NCBI GenBank assembly: GCA_902786965.1
Contig: CADAEJ010000038.1
Span: forward strand, 1-42,556
Reading direction: 5' to 3'
DNA length: 42,556 nucleotides
Source: an uncultured Ruminococcus sp.
Lineage (GTDB): Bacteria > Bacillota > Clostridia > Oscillospirales > Ruminococcaceae
Position 1 is the stretch's first letter. The number at the start of each line of letters is the position of its first letter. Both the position numbers and the translations under genes were made by a program. This document shows, one piece after another, positions 22,763 to 30,794 of the stretch. The notes beneath the pieces are model-generated. The model was not told the DNA's origin, made no database searches, and saw nothing but the letters and a program-made list of their open reading frames with translations.

Positions 22763-23347
22763 ATGGGATTTGAAGATAAAATGCCGATAGTCGAGGCGGT
22801 GCTTTTCGCAAGTGGAGAGCCTGTCGAAACACAAAGGCTTTGCGAGGTCACAGGTCTTGTGATAGGCGAGCTTGAACAGGTAATTACCGCGCTCGATCAA
22901 AAGTACGCAAAGCCCGACAGCGGTATCGAGCTTCTGCGGCTGGAGGATTGCTATCAGCTCGCTACAAAGCAGGAGTTTGCACCGTGTGTCAAAACGGCAC
23001 TTGAAATAAAGAAAAACTCACAGCTTTCACCTGCGGCGCTTGAAACGCTGACGGTGATAGCCTACAACCAGCCCGTAACAAAGGGCTTTGTCGAGAATGT
23101 CCGCGGAGTCGATTCGTCGGGCGTGGTGAATTCGCTGGTGGAAAAGGGTCTGCTTGCCGAGGCAGGAAGGCTTGAGCTTCCGGGAAGACCGATAGCTTAT
23201 AAAACTACCGATAACTTTTTAAGAGCGTTTCGCCTTTCAAGTCTTAAAGACCTGCCGCCGCTTCCCGAGCCGAGCGAGCAGATAACTATCGACGAGATAC
23301 TCGAAAGCAGCGAAACTGCCGAAGAAACACCGCAGGACGAGCAGTGA
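22763..23347 (+). CDS. scpB: segregation and condensation protein B
   Basis: A 194-residue protein: IVEAVLFASGEPVETQRLCEVT, LQLEDCYQLATK-like text, SPAALETLTVIAYNQPVTKGFVENVRGVDSSGVVNSLVEKGLL and LPGRPIAYKTTDNFLRAF are the two ScpB winged helices. It dimerises and binds ScpA. GAAAGGG precedes the ATG at 22,763; the TTG at 22,745 has no better site. The last 30 residues are an acidic tail (EILESSETAEETPQDEQ). It follows scpA by 18 bp. Confidence 0.97.
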   Translation: MGFEDKMPIVEAVLFASGEPVETQRLCEVTGLVIGELEQVITALDQKYAKPDSGIELLRLEDCYQLATKQEFAPCVKTALEIKKNSQLSPAALETLTVIAYNQPVTKGFVENVRGVDSSGVVNSLVEKGLLAEAGRLELPGRPIAYKTTDNFLRAFRLSSLKDLPPLPEPSEQITIDEILESSETAEETPQDEQ

Positions 23348-23373
23348 TCCATAAATAAAAAACAAAGGAGCTG

Positions 23374-24285
23374 ATGACTATAATAGTTTTGTATATTCTG
23401 CTTGGCATTATTGCCCTTATTGTCATACTGCTCCATTTTTCCGTGCGTGCGACTGTAAAGGCGAGCAAGCAGGGAGTAGATATAAAGGTCAAGTGGCTGT
23501 TTTTCACATTCTATCCGCGAAAGCCTAAAAAGCCTAAAAAGCCGAAGAAGAAAAAGGGTGAGCCTGAAGCTACCCCCGATTCGCAGTCTGAACAGACAAG
23601 CGAACAGCCCGACCTATCAGAAAACGGTCTTGAACAGTTTATAAAAGAGGCAGAGGAAGTTCAGAAAGATACAACAGTCGAGGAAAAGACCGAAAAGACG
23701 GACGATACTGTCATTGAGGAAAAAACAGTCTCAACCGAGAGCGAAACGGTCAAGACCAAGACAAAGAAGAAAAAGGACAAGCAGCCGAAAACCTCGGAGG
23801 AAACCACCGAGAAGAAAGGCAAAATAGCCCAGCTGAAAGATAAGTTCAATGCGATAAAGCCGTATATCCCGACAGGCTGGAAATACTTCAAAAAACTGCT
23901 CAAAAAGATACGCTTTACCAACATCGAGGCAGATGTCACAGTCGGTAAAGAGGACGCATACGAGGCAGCTGTCTGGTACGGCAAGGTGCAGGGAATACTG
24001 TTCGTATTGTTCGGCTGGCTGTCCTGCATCTTCACAGTCAAGCTGAAACACGTTGATGTGCATTGCAGGTTCAACGAGAAGATAACAGACGGCGAGATAT
24101 CTCTCAAAGTCAAAGTAAGACCGAGTACGATGATACACATCGCATTCTGCCTGGGATTTAATTTCCTGCGTATCTGGCTGCGTCAGCGCAGAGAAAGAAA
24201 GCGCAGGATCAAGGCGATCCGCCAAAAGCGTCAGCAGGCGCTCAGACAAAAGCAAATGAAAGTCAATAATACACAGAAAGGTTGA
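23374..24285 (+). CDS. ytfI: DUF2953 domain protein (YtfI-like)
   Basis: A 303-residue protein. An N-terminal membrane helix (IIVLYILLGIIALIVILLHF) is followed by VKWLFFTFYPRKPKK, a long Lys/Glu/Thr-rich linker (about residues 50-165), then a globular part (IRFTNIEADVTVGKEDAYEAAVWYGKVQGILFVLFGWL...) with a second hydrophobic segment, and a highly basic C-terminus. DUF2953 genes sit beside ytfJ/gerW in Bacillus and many Clostridia, as here, which supports the call; function is unknown, linked to sporulation by association. AAAGGAG lies unusually close (3 nt) to the ATG, so the true start could be slightly downstream. Confidence 0.8.
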   Translation: MTIIVLYILLGIIALIVILLHFSVRATVKASKQGVDIKVKWLFFTFYPRKPKKPKKPKKKKGEPEATPDSQSEQTSEQPDLSENGLEQFIKEAEEVQKDTTVEEKTEKTDDTVIEEKTVSTESETVKTKTKKKKDKQPKTSEETTEKKGKIAQLKDKFNAIKPYIPTGWKYFKKLLKKIRFTNIEADVTVGKEDAYEAAVWYGKVQGILFVLFGWLSCIFTVKLKHVDVHCRFNEKITDGEISLKVKVRPSTMIHIAFCLGFNFLRIWLRQRRERKRRIKAIRQKRQQALRQKQMKVNNTQKG

Positions 24286-24290
24286 TAAAA

Positions 24291-24683
24291 ATGAACGAAA
24301 GCACGAAAATTGAAGCATTGGTCAATACCGCGATGTCCAAACTGCGTGAGATAGCTGACTGTCAGACTATCGTCGGCAAGGAGGTAGTTACCGCTGACGG
24401 CACAACGATAATACCTATCTCAAAGGTATCCTTCGGATTTGCATCGGGCGGCTCGGATCTGCCAACAAAGTGCAAAGATACCTTCGGCGGCGGCTCGGGC
24501 GGCGGAGTTTCCATTCAGCCGATGGCGTTCATCGTTATCTCGGGCGGAGAGGTAAAGCTGCTGCAAATGACCGCAAATGCCGATAAGGGCAACGCTATCA
24601 TCAATATGGTGCCCGAGGTCATCGACAAGGTAACTGACTTCCTCAAAAAGAAGAAAGAGGGAAATGATACCGCTGCCGAATAA
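24291..24683 (+). CDS. gerW: GerW family sporulation protein (YtfJ)
   Basis: A 130-residue protein that matches the YtfJ/GerW pattern: GKEVVTADGTTIIPISKVSFGFASGGSDL, GGGSGGGVSIQPMAFIVI and VKLLQMTANADKGNAIINMVPEVIDKV. In Bacillus the spore protein is needed for normal germination. It follows the DUF2953 gene by 5 bp and shares its operon. Presence in this otherwise Ruminococcus-like region suggests spore-related function or a retained relic; no other sporulation genes are in the window. Start at 24,291 has AAAGG upstream. Confidence 0.93.
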   Translation: MNESTKIEALVNTAMSKLREIADCQTIVGKEVVTADGTTIIPISKVSFGFASGGSDLPTKCKDTFGGGSGGGVSIQPMAFIVISGGEVKLLQMTANADKGNAIINMVPEVIDKVTDFLKKKKEGNDTAAE

Positions 24684-24750
24684 GCTGAATTGATCCGCAC
24701 ACTTTGCACAAACTATCATTAAGATATAGTGCAAAGGTGTGATCGATATA

Positions 24751-25896
24751 ATGAAAATACTGACAAGGGCATTGGCGGTTTTGTGTGCTGTGTGTACAGC
24801 TTTTTGTACACTTCAAAGTGCCGGCGCAATTGAGATGCCCCAGATCAGCGCAAAAGCGGCAATAGTCATCAGCGCCGAAACGGGTGACATACTGTTTCGC
24901 AAAAGCGCTGATAAAAGGCTTGCTATGGCAAGCACGACCAAAATAATGACAACGATCCTTGCGATAGAGCATGGCGGTCTTGACGAGCAGTTTACTGTAG
25001 ATGCACAGGCTGTAAAGACGGAGGGCTCATCAATGGGCTTGCGCGAGAACGACAAGGTGACTCTGCGTGCGCTTTGCTATGGCATGATGCTGCCAAGCGG
25101 AAATGACGCGGCAAACTGTACCGCGGTGCGTGTTGCAGGGAGCGTTGACGGCTTTGTTGCGCTTATGAACGAAAAGGCAAAGCAGATAGGGCTTGAAAAC
25201 ACCCACTTTGTTACTCCTTCAGGGCTTGATGATAATACGGATGAGCATTACTCAACAGCCTGCGATATGGCAAAGCTGACGCGCTACGCTATGAAGAATA
25301 AGACCTTTCGCGAGATATGCGGCGCAAAAAGCGTCAAGCTGAGCTTTGGCGACCCGCCCTACGAGCGCAGGCTCTACAACACAAACAAGCTGCTCAACAC
25401 CTGTCACGGCGTTATCGGAGTGAAAACAGGCTTTACCGACAAGGCGGGAAGATGCCTTGTTTCCTGCTGCTCACGCGGCGGCACAGAGCTTATCTGTGTT
25501 ACGCTCGGCGACAGAAACGACTGGCAGGATCACAGTGCGCTTTATGACCGCTGCTTTTCATTCGTTTCGCGCCAGAGCATAAATGCAGGCAGCGGTGTGT
25601 TCGAGCTTTCGGTCGCAGGCAGCGACCGCGACAGCATCAGATGTGCCGCAAGACCGATAAAGGTCTGCCTGCTGAACGGCAAGGCAAGCGAGGTCAGTGC
25701 AGTAGTGCGCCTGCCGAGATTTGTTTATGCACCGATCAGAAAGGGCGATAAGGTCGGTACTGCGGAGTTCCGGTACAAAGGCGAGCTGCTCGCGCAAAGC
25801 GATATAACCGCCCTGAATGATGCCGAGTACGCAAAGGCAGAGTGCAAGGGCTTTCTTGAAGATCTGAAATCAAAACTGGTCGGTCTGTTTGACTGA
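24751..25896 (+). CDS. dacF: D-alanyl-D-alanine carboxypeptidase, PBP5/DacF type
   Basis: A 381-residue exported penicillin-binding protein. A signal peptide (ILTRALAVLCAVCTAFCTLQSAGA) is followed by the three active-site motifs in order: ASTTK (SxxK), MLPSGNDAAN (SxN) and VKTGFTDKAGRC (KTG). A C-terminal beta domain and an amphipathic end (LEDLKSKLVGLFD) would tether it to the membrane. It trims the terminal D-Ala of peptidoglycan pentapeptides; DacF-type homologues act in spore cortex formation, which fits gerW next to it, but this is inference. Start: ATG at 24,751 with AAAGGTG 11 nt upstream, preferred over the GTG at 24,739. Confidence 0.93.
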   Translation: MKILTRALAVLCAVCTAFCTLQSAGAIEMPQISAKAAIVISAETGDILFRKSADKRLAMASTTKIMTTILAIEHGGLDEQFTVDAQAVKTEGSSMGLRENDKVTLRALCYGMMLPSGNDAANCTAVRVAGSVDGFVALMNEKAKQIGLENTHFVTPSGLDDNTDEHYSTACDMAKLTRYAMKNKTFREICGAKSVKLSFGDPPYERRLYNTNKLLNTCHGVIGVKTGFTDKAGRCLVSCCSRGGTELICVTLGDRNDWQDHSALYDRCFSFVSRQSINAGSGVFELSVAGSDRDSIRCAARPIKVCLLNGKASEVSAVVRLPRFVYAPIRKGDKVGTAEFRYKGELLAQSDITALNDAEYAKAECKGFLEDLKSKLVGLFD

Positions 25897-25936
25897 CCTT
25901 TCCCGCGCGTGCGGGTACATATCAAAGAGGAATAAA

Positions 25937-26569
25937 ATGGATAATTCTTTATCGGTCGAGCAAGCCACTCAAACGCTTTATGCAAGGCTCTCGGAGACTA
26001 TCGGCTGGAAGCTGCTGAAAAGTCAGCGGTGCCTGAAAAGGACAGTCGGCGAGCTTGTGTTTGAGATAGACTTTTATTCGTCAAAGTGGAACTGTTCGTT
26101 TGAGTCGGTGCAGGTCAATGCCGCACTGTCTGTATGGAATAAAAGCTATGATAAAAGGCTGTCGGTAAACAGCGTTGTTGCGAGCCTTATGTATACTCCA
26201 AGCGGCAGTACCTGGTTTGACATCACGACCCCGCAGCAGCTTGACAGTGTTTGTGCGCAGCTTGTAAAGCGCTTTGAAGATACTGCCGTAAAGCTTGCGC
26301 AGATGTTTGAAAATGACCGCGAGGCTGCGGTGAAAACGCTGCTTGACGAGCATTTTGATGAATATGATCTCCGCCTTGATTATGCCGCGCAGATACTTGG
26401 CAAAGAGGCGGTGAAAAATGCAGCGCAGCAGATATATGACGCGCTGTCTGAAACCCGGAAGCAGCAGGTGATACAATACCTGAACGGCGAAAAAAGCGCG
26501 GCGTGGACGCTCAACCGCAGCAACCTGCGTTATATAATCGACAACCAACTGGTTGATCTGCAAATGTAA
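25937..26569 (+). CDS. hypothetical protein in the scpAB-rluB operon
   Basis: A 210-residue soluble protein without signal peptide or membrane helices. No family is recognised. The N-terminal half has a mix of strands (RTVGELVFEIDFYSSKWN, VQVNAALSVWNKSY) and a segment PSGSTWFDITTPQQL; the C-terminal half is helical and charged (FEDTAVKLAQMF, LRLDYAAQILGKEAV). The N-terminal part recalls DUF4304-like proteins only faintly. AGAGG precedes the ATG. It lies 40 bp after dacF and 9 bp before rluB, so it is co-transcribed. Confidence 0.75.
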   Translation: MDNSLSVEQATQTLYARLSETIGWKLLKSQRCLKRTVGELVFEIDFYSSKWNCSFESVQVNAALSVWNKSYDKRLSVNSVVASLMYTPSGSTWFDITTPQQLDSVCAQLVKRFEDTAVKLAQMFENDREAAVKTLLDEHFDEYDLRLDYAAQILGKEAVKNAAQQIYDALSETRKQQVIQYLNGEKSAAWTLNRSNLRYIIDNQLVDLQM

Positions 26570-26578
26570 GGAGAGAAT

Positions 26579-27310
26579 ATGGAGAAGGTAAGGATACAGA
26601 AAATAATTGCCGACAGCGGACTTTGCTCGCGCAGAAAAGCGGAAGAGCTTATCGAAAAAGGCGCAGTCAAGGTCAACGGCCACCCGTGTAAGCTGGGCGA
26701 TAAGGCTCTGCCGGGTAAGGACATAATTTCCGTAAACGGCGAAAATATAACGGTTGAAAAGAAAAAGCGGCTGTATTACATAATGCTCAACAAGCCAAGA
26801 GGCTACGTTACCACCACCAGCGACGAGCTTGGCAGAAAGTGCGTTACCGAGCTTTTACAGGGCGTTCCCGAGAGGGTTTACCCCATCGGCAGACTCGATA
26901 AGGACTCCGAGGGCTTGCTTTTGTTCACCAATGACGGCGGCTTTGCGAACGATATAATGCACCCGTCGCGCCACATCGCTAAAACTTACCGTGTTACCGT
27001 CAGACCCGATATTACCGAGCAGCAGCTCGTTGACCTTTCCGCAGGTGTCGAGATAGACGGCAGAAAAACAAAGGAATGCAGCGTCGTGGTGCTTAACAAA
27101 GAGCCGGGCAGGGTAGTGCTGCAAATGACGATATTTGAAGGCCGCAACCGCCAGATAAGAAAAATGTGCGAGGCAGTGGGCCTTGAGGTCGCAAGACTGA
27201 AACGAACTGCGATAGGACCGCTGAAGCTGGGTATGCTCAAACCAAGCACCTACCGTGAGCTTAAACCCGATGAACTGCGTGCGATACGCAATGCGATAAC
27301 CAAGAAATAA
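26579..27310 (+). CDS. rluB: rRNA pseudouridine synthase (RluB/RsuA family)
   Basis: A 243-residue protein: N-terminal S4 RNA-binding domain (IQKIIADSGLCSRRKAEELIEKGAVKVNG) and a catalytic domain with MLNKPRGYVTTTSDE, YPIGRLDKDSEGLLLFTNDG (the catalytic Asp in GRLDxxSEGL), TYRVTV, IFEGRNRQIRKMCEAVGLEV and LKRTAIGPL. Family members modify 23S or 16S rRNA; RluB specificity is inferred from the usual scpB-rluB context in Firmicutes. GGAGAG precedes the ATG. No clear terminator follows before the promoter at 27,392. Confidence 0.95.
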   Translation: MEKVRIQKIIADSGLCSRRKAEELIEKGAVKVNGHPCKLGDKALPGKDIISVNGENITVEKKKRLYYIMLNKPRGYVTTTSDELGRKCVTELLQGVPERVYPIGRLDKDSEGLLLFTNDGGFANDIMHPSRHIAKTYRVTVRPDITEQQLVDLSAGVEIDGRKTKECSVVVLNKEPGRVVLQMTIFEGRNRQIRKMCEAVGLEVARLKRTAIGPLKLGMLKPSTYRELKPDELRAIRNAITKK

Positions 27311-27391
27311 AACGTTTGGAGTAATATATCAAACATATTGTGATAGAGTATTCTGCCAAATGTAAAATTATAATTAACGATAGAAATTTGC

Positions 27392-27420
27392 TTGTAAAAG
27401 CTCAAAAAAAATAGTATAAT
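27392..27420 (+). promoter_or_regulatory. sigma-A promoter for the carboxyltransferase operon
   Basis: TTGTAA (27,392-27,397) and TATAAT (27,415-27,420) with a 17-bp spacer; same box sequences as the oadGB promoter at 908-936. Confidence 0.75.
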
Positions 27421-27471
27421 ATACTTTGTATAGTGTTACAGTTCATTATTAAATCGAATGGAGGAAATTGT

Positions 27472-28854
27472 ATGTCTGATACAGTTAAGACCCTTGCAGA
27501 GCTCAAAGCAGCAGCAAGCGCGGCAAGCGATGCGAGAAACAGGCTTACATATTTGTTTGACGAAGGGAAGTTTACCGAGCTTGACCCGTTCGCTATGAGC
27601 GGCAGCGAGCTTTCGGGTGTTGTGACCGCTTTCGGTTACGTTAACCAGAACCCCGTCTACGCCTTTTCGCAGGATATCAGCGTGAAAAAGGGCGCAATGA
27701 CGGAGGCTCACGCGAAGAAAATATCCAAGGTATACAGCCTTGCAGCTAAAACGGGCGTTCCCGTTGTCGGCATCTACGATTCTTTCGGTGCTGATGTGAG
27801 CGATCCCTTCGGCGCACTCACAGCCTATGGTTACCTTCTTTCAAAGGTTTCAAATCTTTCGGGCGTTGTACCGCAGATAGCTGTCGTTGCAGGTACCTGC
27901 GCAGGCTGCGCCGCTATGCTTGCAGAGTCGGCTGACTTCACAGTTGTCACAAAGGACAGTGAGCTGTATGTCGCTGCAAACTCCGATATCAAGGACATCG
28001 CGGAAAATGCAGCAAAGAACGGTACTGCTTGTGCTGTGTGCGATGACGACAAGGCAGCGTGCGAGCTTGCAAAGGAGCTTATCACAAAGCTCCCGCAGAA
28101 CAACCTCTCGCCCGTTCCTATGTACGAGTTTGAGCAGCCTTCATTCACAGGCGCAGACGATGCTCAAAGCGCAGTAAACAGCATCTTTGACGCAGACAGC
28201 GCGACCGAGCTTTATGCGGATTTCGGCAAGGCTTCATATACCGCACTTGCAACTCTCGGCGGAGCAACTGTCGGTGTGGTCGCAACAAATAAAACAGGCG
28301 ATAAGCTTACAAGCGCAGACTGTTCCAAGATAGCAAGATTTGTCAGAATTTGCGATGCTTTCGCAGTTCCTGTTGTAACGCTCGTCGATACACTCGGCTT
28401 TGAGGCTGATGACGCTACCGAGATGCAGGGCGCTGTCAAGGATATGGCAAAGCTTGCCCACGCTTATGCCGAGGCTACGACCATAAAGCTCGCGGTCGTA
28501 ACGGGCAAGGCTTACGGTCCCGCTTTTGTGGCACTTGCAGGCAAGGGCGCTAATGCAGACCTTGTTTTCGCTACATCAAATGCAGTGATAAGCGCGCTTG
28601 ATCCGATAACAGCCGTCGAGTTTATGCAGCACGATGAGCTCAAAGGCGCAAGCGACCTCACAGCAAAGAGAAACGAGCTTGCCGAAAAGTACGCAAAGGA
28701 AAACGCAAGCGCAGCTCTTGCAGCGGCAAACGGCTGCGTTGATAATGTGGTCGAGGCAAGTGCAGTCCGTGCGGCACTTATAGATTCTGTTGAGATAATG
28801 GCAGGCAAGAGAGTGACAAATCTGCCTAAGAAGCATAGCAATATCCAGCTTTGA
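27472..28854 (+). CDS. mmdA: acyl-CoA carboxyltransferase (methylmalonyl-CoA decarboxylase alpha / transcarboxylase 12S type)
   Basis: A 460-residue crotonase-fold carboxyltransferase. N-half: RNRLTYLFDEGKFTELDPF, YAFSQDISVKKGAMTEAHAKKISKVY, GVPVVGIYDSFGADV, AVVAGTCAGCAAMLAESADF; C-half: RFVRICDAFAVPVVTLVDTLGF, AYAEATTIKLAVVTGKAYGPAFVALAGKG, LVFATSNAVISALDPITAVEFM. It transfers a carboxyl group between biotin and an acyl-CoA; methylmalonyl-CoA, propionyl-CoA and glutaconyl-CoA are possible partners. It is shorter than the usual about 510-residue MmdA, with several shortened loops. GGAGG precedes the ATG at 27,472. Biotin carrier and 5S-type genes follow. Confidence 0.88.
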   Translation: MSDTVKTLAELKAAASAASDARNRLTYLFDEGKFTELDPFAMSGSELSGVVTAFGYVNQNPVYAFSQDISVKKGAMTEAHAKKISKVYSLAAKTGVPVVGIYDSFGADVSDPFGALTAYGYLLSKVSNLSGVVPQIAVVAGTCAGCAAMLAESADFTVVTKDSELYVAANSDIKDIAENAAKNGTACAVCDDDKAACELAKELITKLPQNNLSPVPMYEFEQPSFTGADDAQSAVNSIFDADSATELYADFGKASYTALATLGGATVGVVATNKTGDKLTSADCSKIARFVRICDAFAVPVVTLVDTLGFEADDATEMQGAVKDMAKLAHAYAEATTIKLAVVTGKAYGPAFVALAGKGANADLVFATSNAVISALDPITAVEFMQHDELKGASDLTAKRNELAEKYAKENASAALAAANGCVDNVVEASAVRAALIDSVEIMAGKRVTNLPKKHSNIQL

Positions 28855-28889
28855 TAAAAGACTAAATTTACAGATTGGTGGTTTTATAA

Positions 28890-29255
28890 ATGAAAAGATA
28901 TAACATTACAGTAAACGGCAAAGCATATGACGTAGCAGTTGAGGAGCTTGACGCAGGCGCAGCACCTGTTGCAGCCGCAGCTCCCGCAGCAGCACCCGCA
29001 CCGGCAGCAGCTCCCGCAGCAGCACCTGCACCAGTTGCAGAGGGCACAAAGGTAACCGCTCCAATGCCCGGTACTATCCTTGATATCAAGGTCGCAGTAG
29101 GCGATACAGTTGCCGCAGGTCAGGCAGTTTGCGTGCTTGAAGCAATGAAGATGGAGAACGACGTAAACGCACCGTGCGCAGGCAAGGTATTGAGCATCAA
29201 CACCACCAAGGGCTCGGCTGTTGAAACAGGCGCAGTTCTTGCAGTTATCGGCTGA
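28890..29255 (+). CDS. biotin carboxyl carrier protein
   Basis: A 121-residue protein: a beta-rich start (YNITVNGKAYDVAVEEL), an Ala/Pro-rich flexible hinge (about residues 24-50), then the biotinyl domain with VTAPMPGTILDIKVAVGDTV and the biotinylated Lys in VLEAMKMEND. This is the 1.3S/MmdC or detached OadA-tail type. The hinge lets biotin swing between the carboxyltransferase subunits at 27,472 and 29,293 and, if the pump is assembled, the beta subunit at 1,456. GGTGG precedes the ATG. Confidence 0.95.
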   Translation: MKRYNITVNGKAYDVAVEELDAGAAPVAAAAPAAAPAPAAAPAAAPAPVAEGTKVTAPMPGTILDIKVAVGDTVAAGQAVCVLEAMKMENDVNAPCAGKVLSINTTKGSAVETGAVLAVIG

Positions 29256-29292
29256 TTTTTCACTACATATAAACGAAAGGACATAGAGGAAA

Positions 29293-30690
29293 ATGGCAAA
29301 GCTTAACATAACCGAAACCGTGCTTCGTGACGCACATCAGTCGCTGCTTGCTACAAGAATGTCTATAAACGATATGATAGATATTCTCCCCGAGCTTGAT
29401 AAGATAGGCTTTTATTCAGCAGAGGTATGGGGCGGCGCAACGTTTGATTCGTGTATCAGGTTTTTGAACGAGGACCCTTGGGAGAGACTTCGCATAATCA
29501 GACGCGAAATGCCAAACACCAAGCTTCAGATGCTTTTCAGAGGACAGAATATGCTCGGCTACCGTCACTATGCTGACGACCTTGTTGAGTATTTCGTTCA
29601 GAAGTCCATAGCAAACGGTATCGACATCATCAGAATTTTTGACGCACTCAACGATATAAGAAACCTTGAGACAGCTATCAAAGCGGCTAACAAGGAGGGC
29701 GGACACGCTCAGGTCGCTATCAGCTATACCACAGGTGAGGTATTTACCCACGAGTATTATGTTGACTACGCAAAGAGGATCGAGGCAGCAGGTGCAAAGT
29801 CCCTTTGTATCAAGGATATGGCTGCGCTGCTCACACCATACGAGGCTGAAACGCTCGTTAAGGACCTCAAGGCAGCAGTCAAGATACCTGTTCAGCTGCA
29901 TACACACTATACCTCAGGCCTTGCTTCAATGTGCATCATGAAGGCTGCCGAGGCAGGTGTTGACGGCGTTGATACAGCAATGTCACCGCTTGCAAATGGT
30001 ACGTCGCACGCACCGACAGAGTCAGTCGTAGCGGCTTTCCAGGGCACTCCGTACGATACAGGTCTTGACCTTGTAAAGCTCAACGAGATAAGAGAGTACT
30101 TTATGGGCCTTAGAAAGAAGTACATAGACAGCGGTCTGCTCGACCCATCAATGCTTGCATCAAATACCAAGGCTCTGCTTTATCAGGTACCTGGCGGAAT
30201 GCTTTCCAACCTGCTTTCACAGCTTAAACAGGCAGGCAAGGCTGACCAGCTTGAAGAGGTACTCAAGGAGGTACCGAGAGTGCGTAAGGATTCGGGCTTC
30301 CCGCCGCTTGTTACACCGACCTCGCAGATCGTTGGCACACAGGCTGTTTTCAACGTTATCACGGGCGAGAGATACAAGACAGTTACCAAGGAGTTCAAGG
30401 GACTTGTCAAGGGCGAGTACGGAAAGACTCCTGTGGATATAGACCCCGAGTTCCAGAAACAGATACTTAAGGGCGAACAGCCTATCACCTGCCGTCCCGC
30501 AGACCTGCTTGAACCTGAGTTTGAGATAATGAAGAAGGAGGCTGCCGAGTGGACAGAGCAGGAGGAGGACGTTCTCACCTACGCTATGTTCCCAAAGGTC
30601 GCACCAAACTTCTTCAAAGCGCGCAGGGACAAGAAATACGGCGTGGATTCCAAGCATTCCGATGCCGCAGGCAAGGTTCATCCAGTCTGA
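29293..30690 (+). CDS. oadA: oxaloacetate decarboxylase alpha / transcarboxylase 5S-type carboxyltransferase
   Basis: A 465-residue HMGL-like TIM-barrel carboxyltransferase without its own biotin domain. Motifs: ITETVLRDAHQSLLATRM (metal Asp), EVWGGATFDSCIRFLNEDPW, LRIIRREMPNTKLQMLFRGQNMLGYRHYADD, IFDALNDIRN, IKDMAALLTP (carboxylated Lys region), LHTHYTSGLASM (metal His-x-His), and PGGMLSNL. A conserved C-terminal region reads PPLVTPTSQIVGTQAVFNV. It carboxylates biotin from oxaloacetate or transfers carboxyl to pyruvate. With the two upstream genes it gives the 12S-1.3S-5S set of transcarboxylase. GAGGAAA precedes the ATG; a terminator follows. Confidence 0.95.
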   Translation: MAKLNITETVLRDAHQSLLATRMSINDMIDILPELDKIGFYSAEVWGGATFDSCIRFLNEDPWERLRIIRREMPNTKLQMLFRGQNMLGYRHYADDLVEYFVQKSIANGIDIIRIFDALNDIRNLETAIKAANKEGGHAQVAISYTTGEVFTHEYYVDYAKRIEAAGAKSLCIKDMAALLTPYEAETLVKDLKAAVKIPVQLHTHYTSGLASMCIMKAAEAGVDGVDTAMSPLANGTSHAPTESVVAAFQGTPYDTGLDLVKLNEIREYFMGLRKKYIDSGLLDPSMLASNTKALLYQVPGGMLSNLLSQLKQAGKADQLEEVLKEVPRVRKDSGFPPLVTPTSQIVGTQAVFNVITGERYKTVTKEFKGLVKGEYGKTPVDIDPEFQKQILKGEQPITCRPADLLEPEFEIMKKEAAEWTEQEEDVLTYAMFPKVAPNFFKARRDKKYGVDSKHSDAAGKVHPV

Positions 30691-30697
30691 ATATTAT

Positions 30698-30730
30698 CAG
30701 CCGACAATCGAAAACTGTCGGCTGTTTTTT
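30698..30730 (+). terminator. intrinsic terminator after the carboxyltransferase operon
   Basis: CAGCCGACA (30,698-30,706) and TGTCGGCTG (30,716-30,724) form a perfect 9-bp stem followed by six Ts. Confidence 0.92.
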
Positions 30731-30731
30731 C

Positions 30732-30760
30732 TTGCAAAAAGCTTTGAGATGTGATATACT
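30732..30760 (+). promoter_or_regulatory. sigma-A promoter for the DUF4317 gene
   Basis: TTGCAA (30,732-30,737) and TATACT (30,755-30,760), spacer 17 bp, starting directly after the previous terminator. Confidence 0.6.
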
Positions 30761-30794
30761 ATCAGTTAGAAATTCTTTTGGAGGACGTTATTAA

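Noticed and set aside
21761-22900. Long minus-strand frames (up to 379 codons) opposite scpA
   Set aside because: They arise because the 45-bp repeats leave no stops in other phases; the products are low-complexity Leu/Arg/Cys or Ser/Cys repeats without ribosome sites, while the plus-strand frame has a clear ScpA core.
28884-29309. Cys-rich minus-strand frame (141 codons)
   Set aside because: It is the antisense of the Ala/Pro hinge of the biotin carrier, which gives Cys/Gly runs by codon complementarity.
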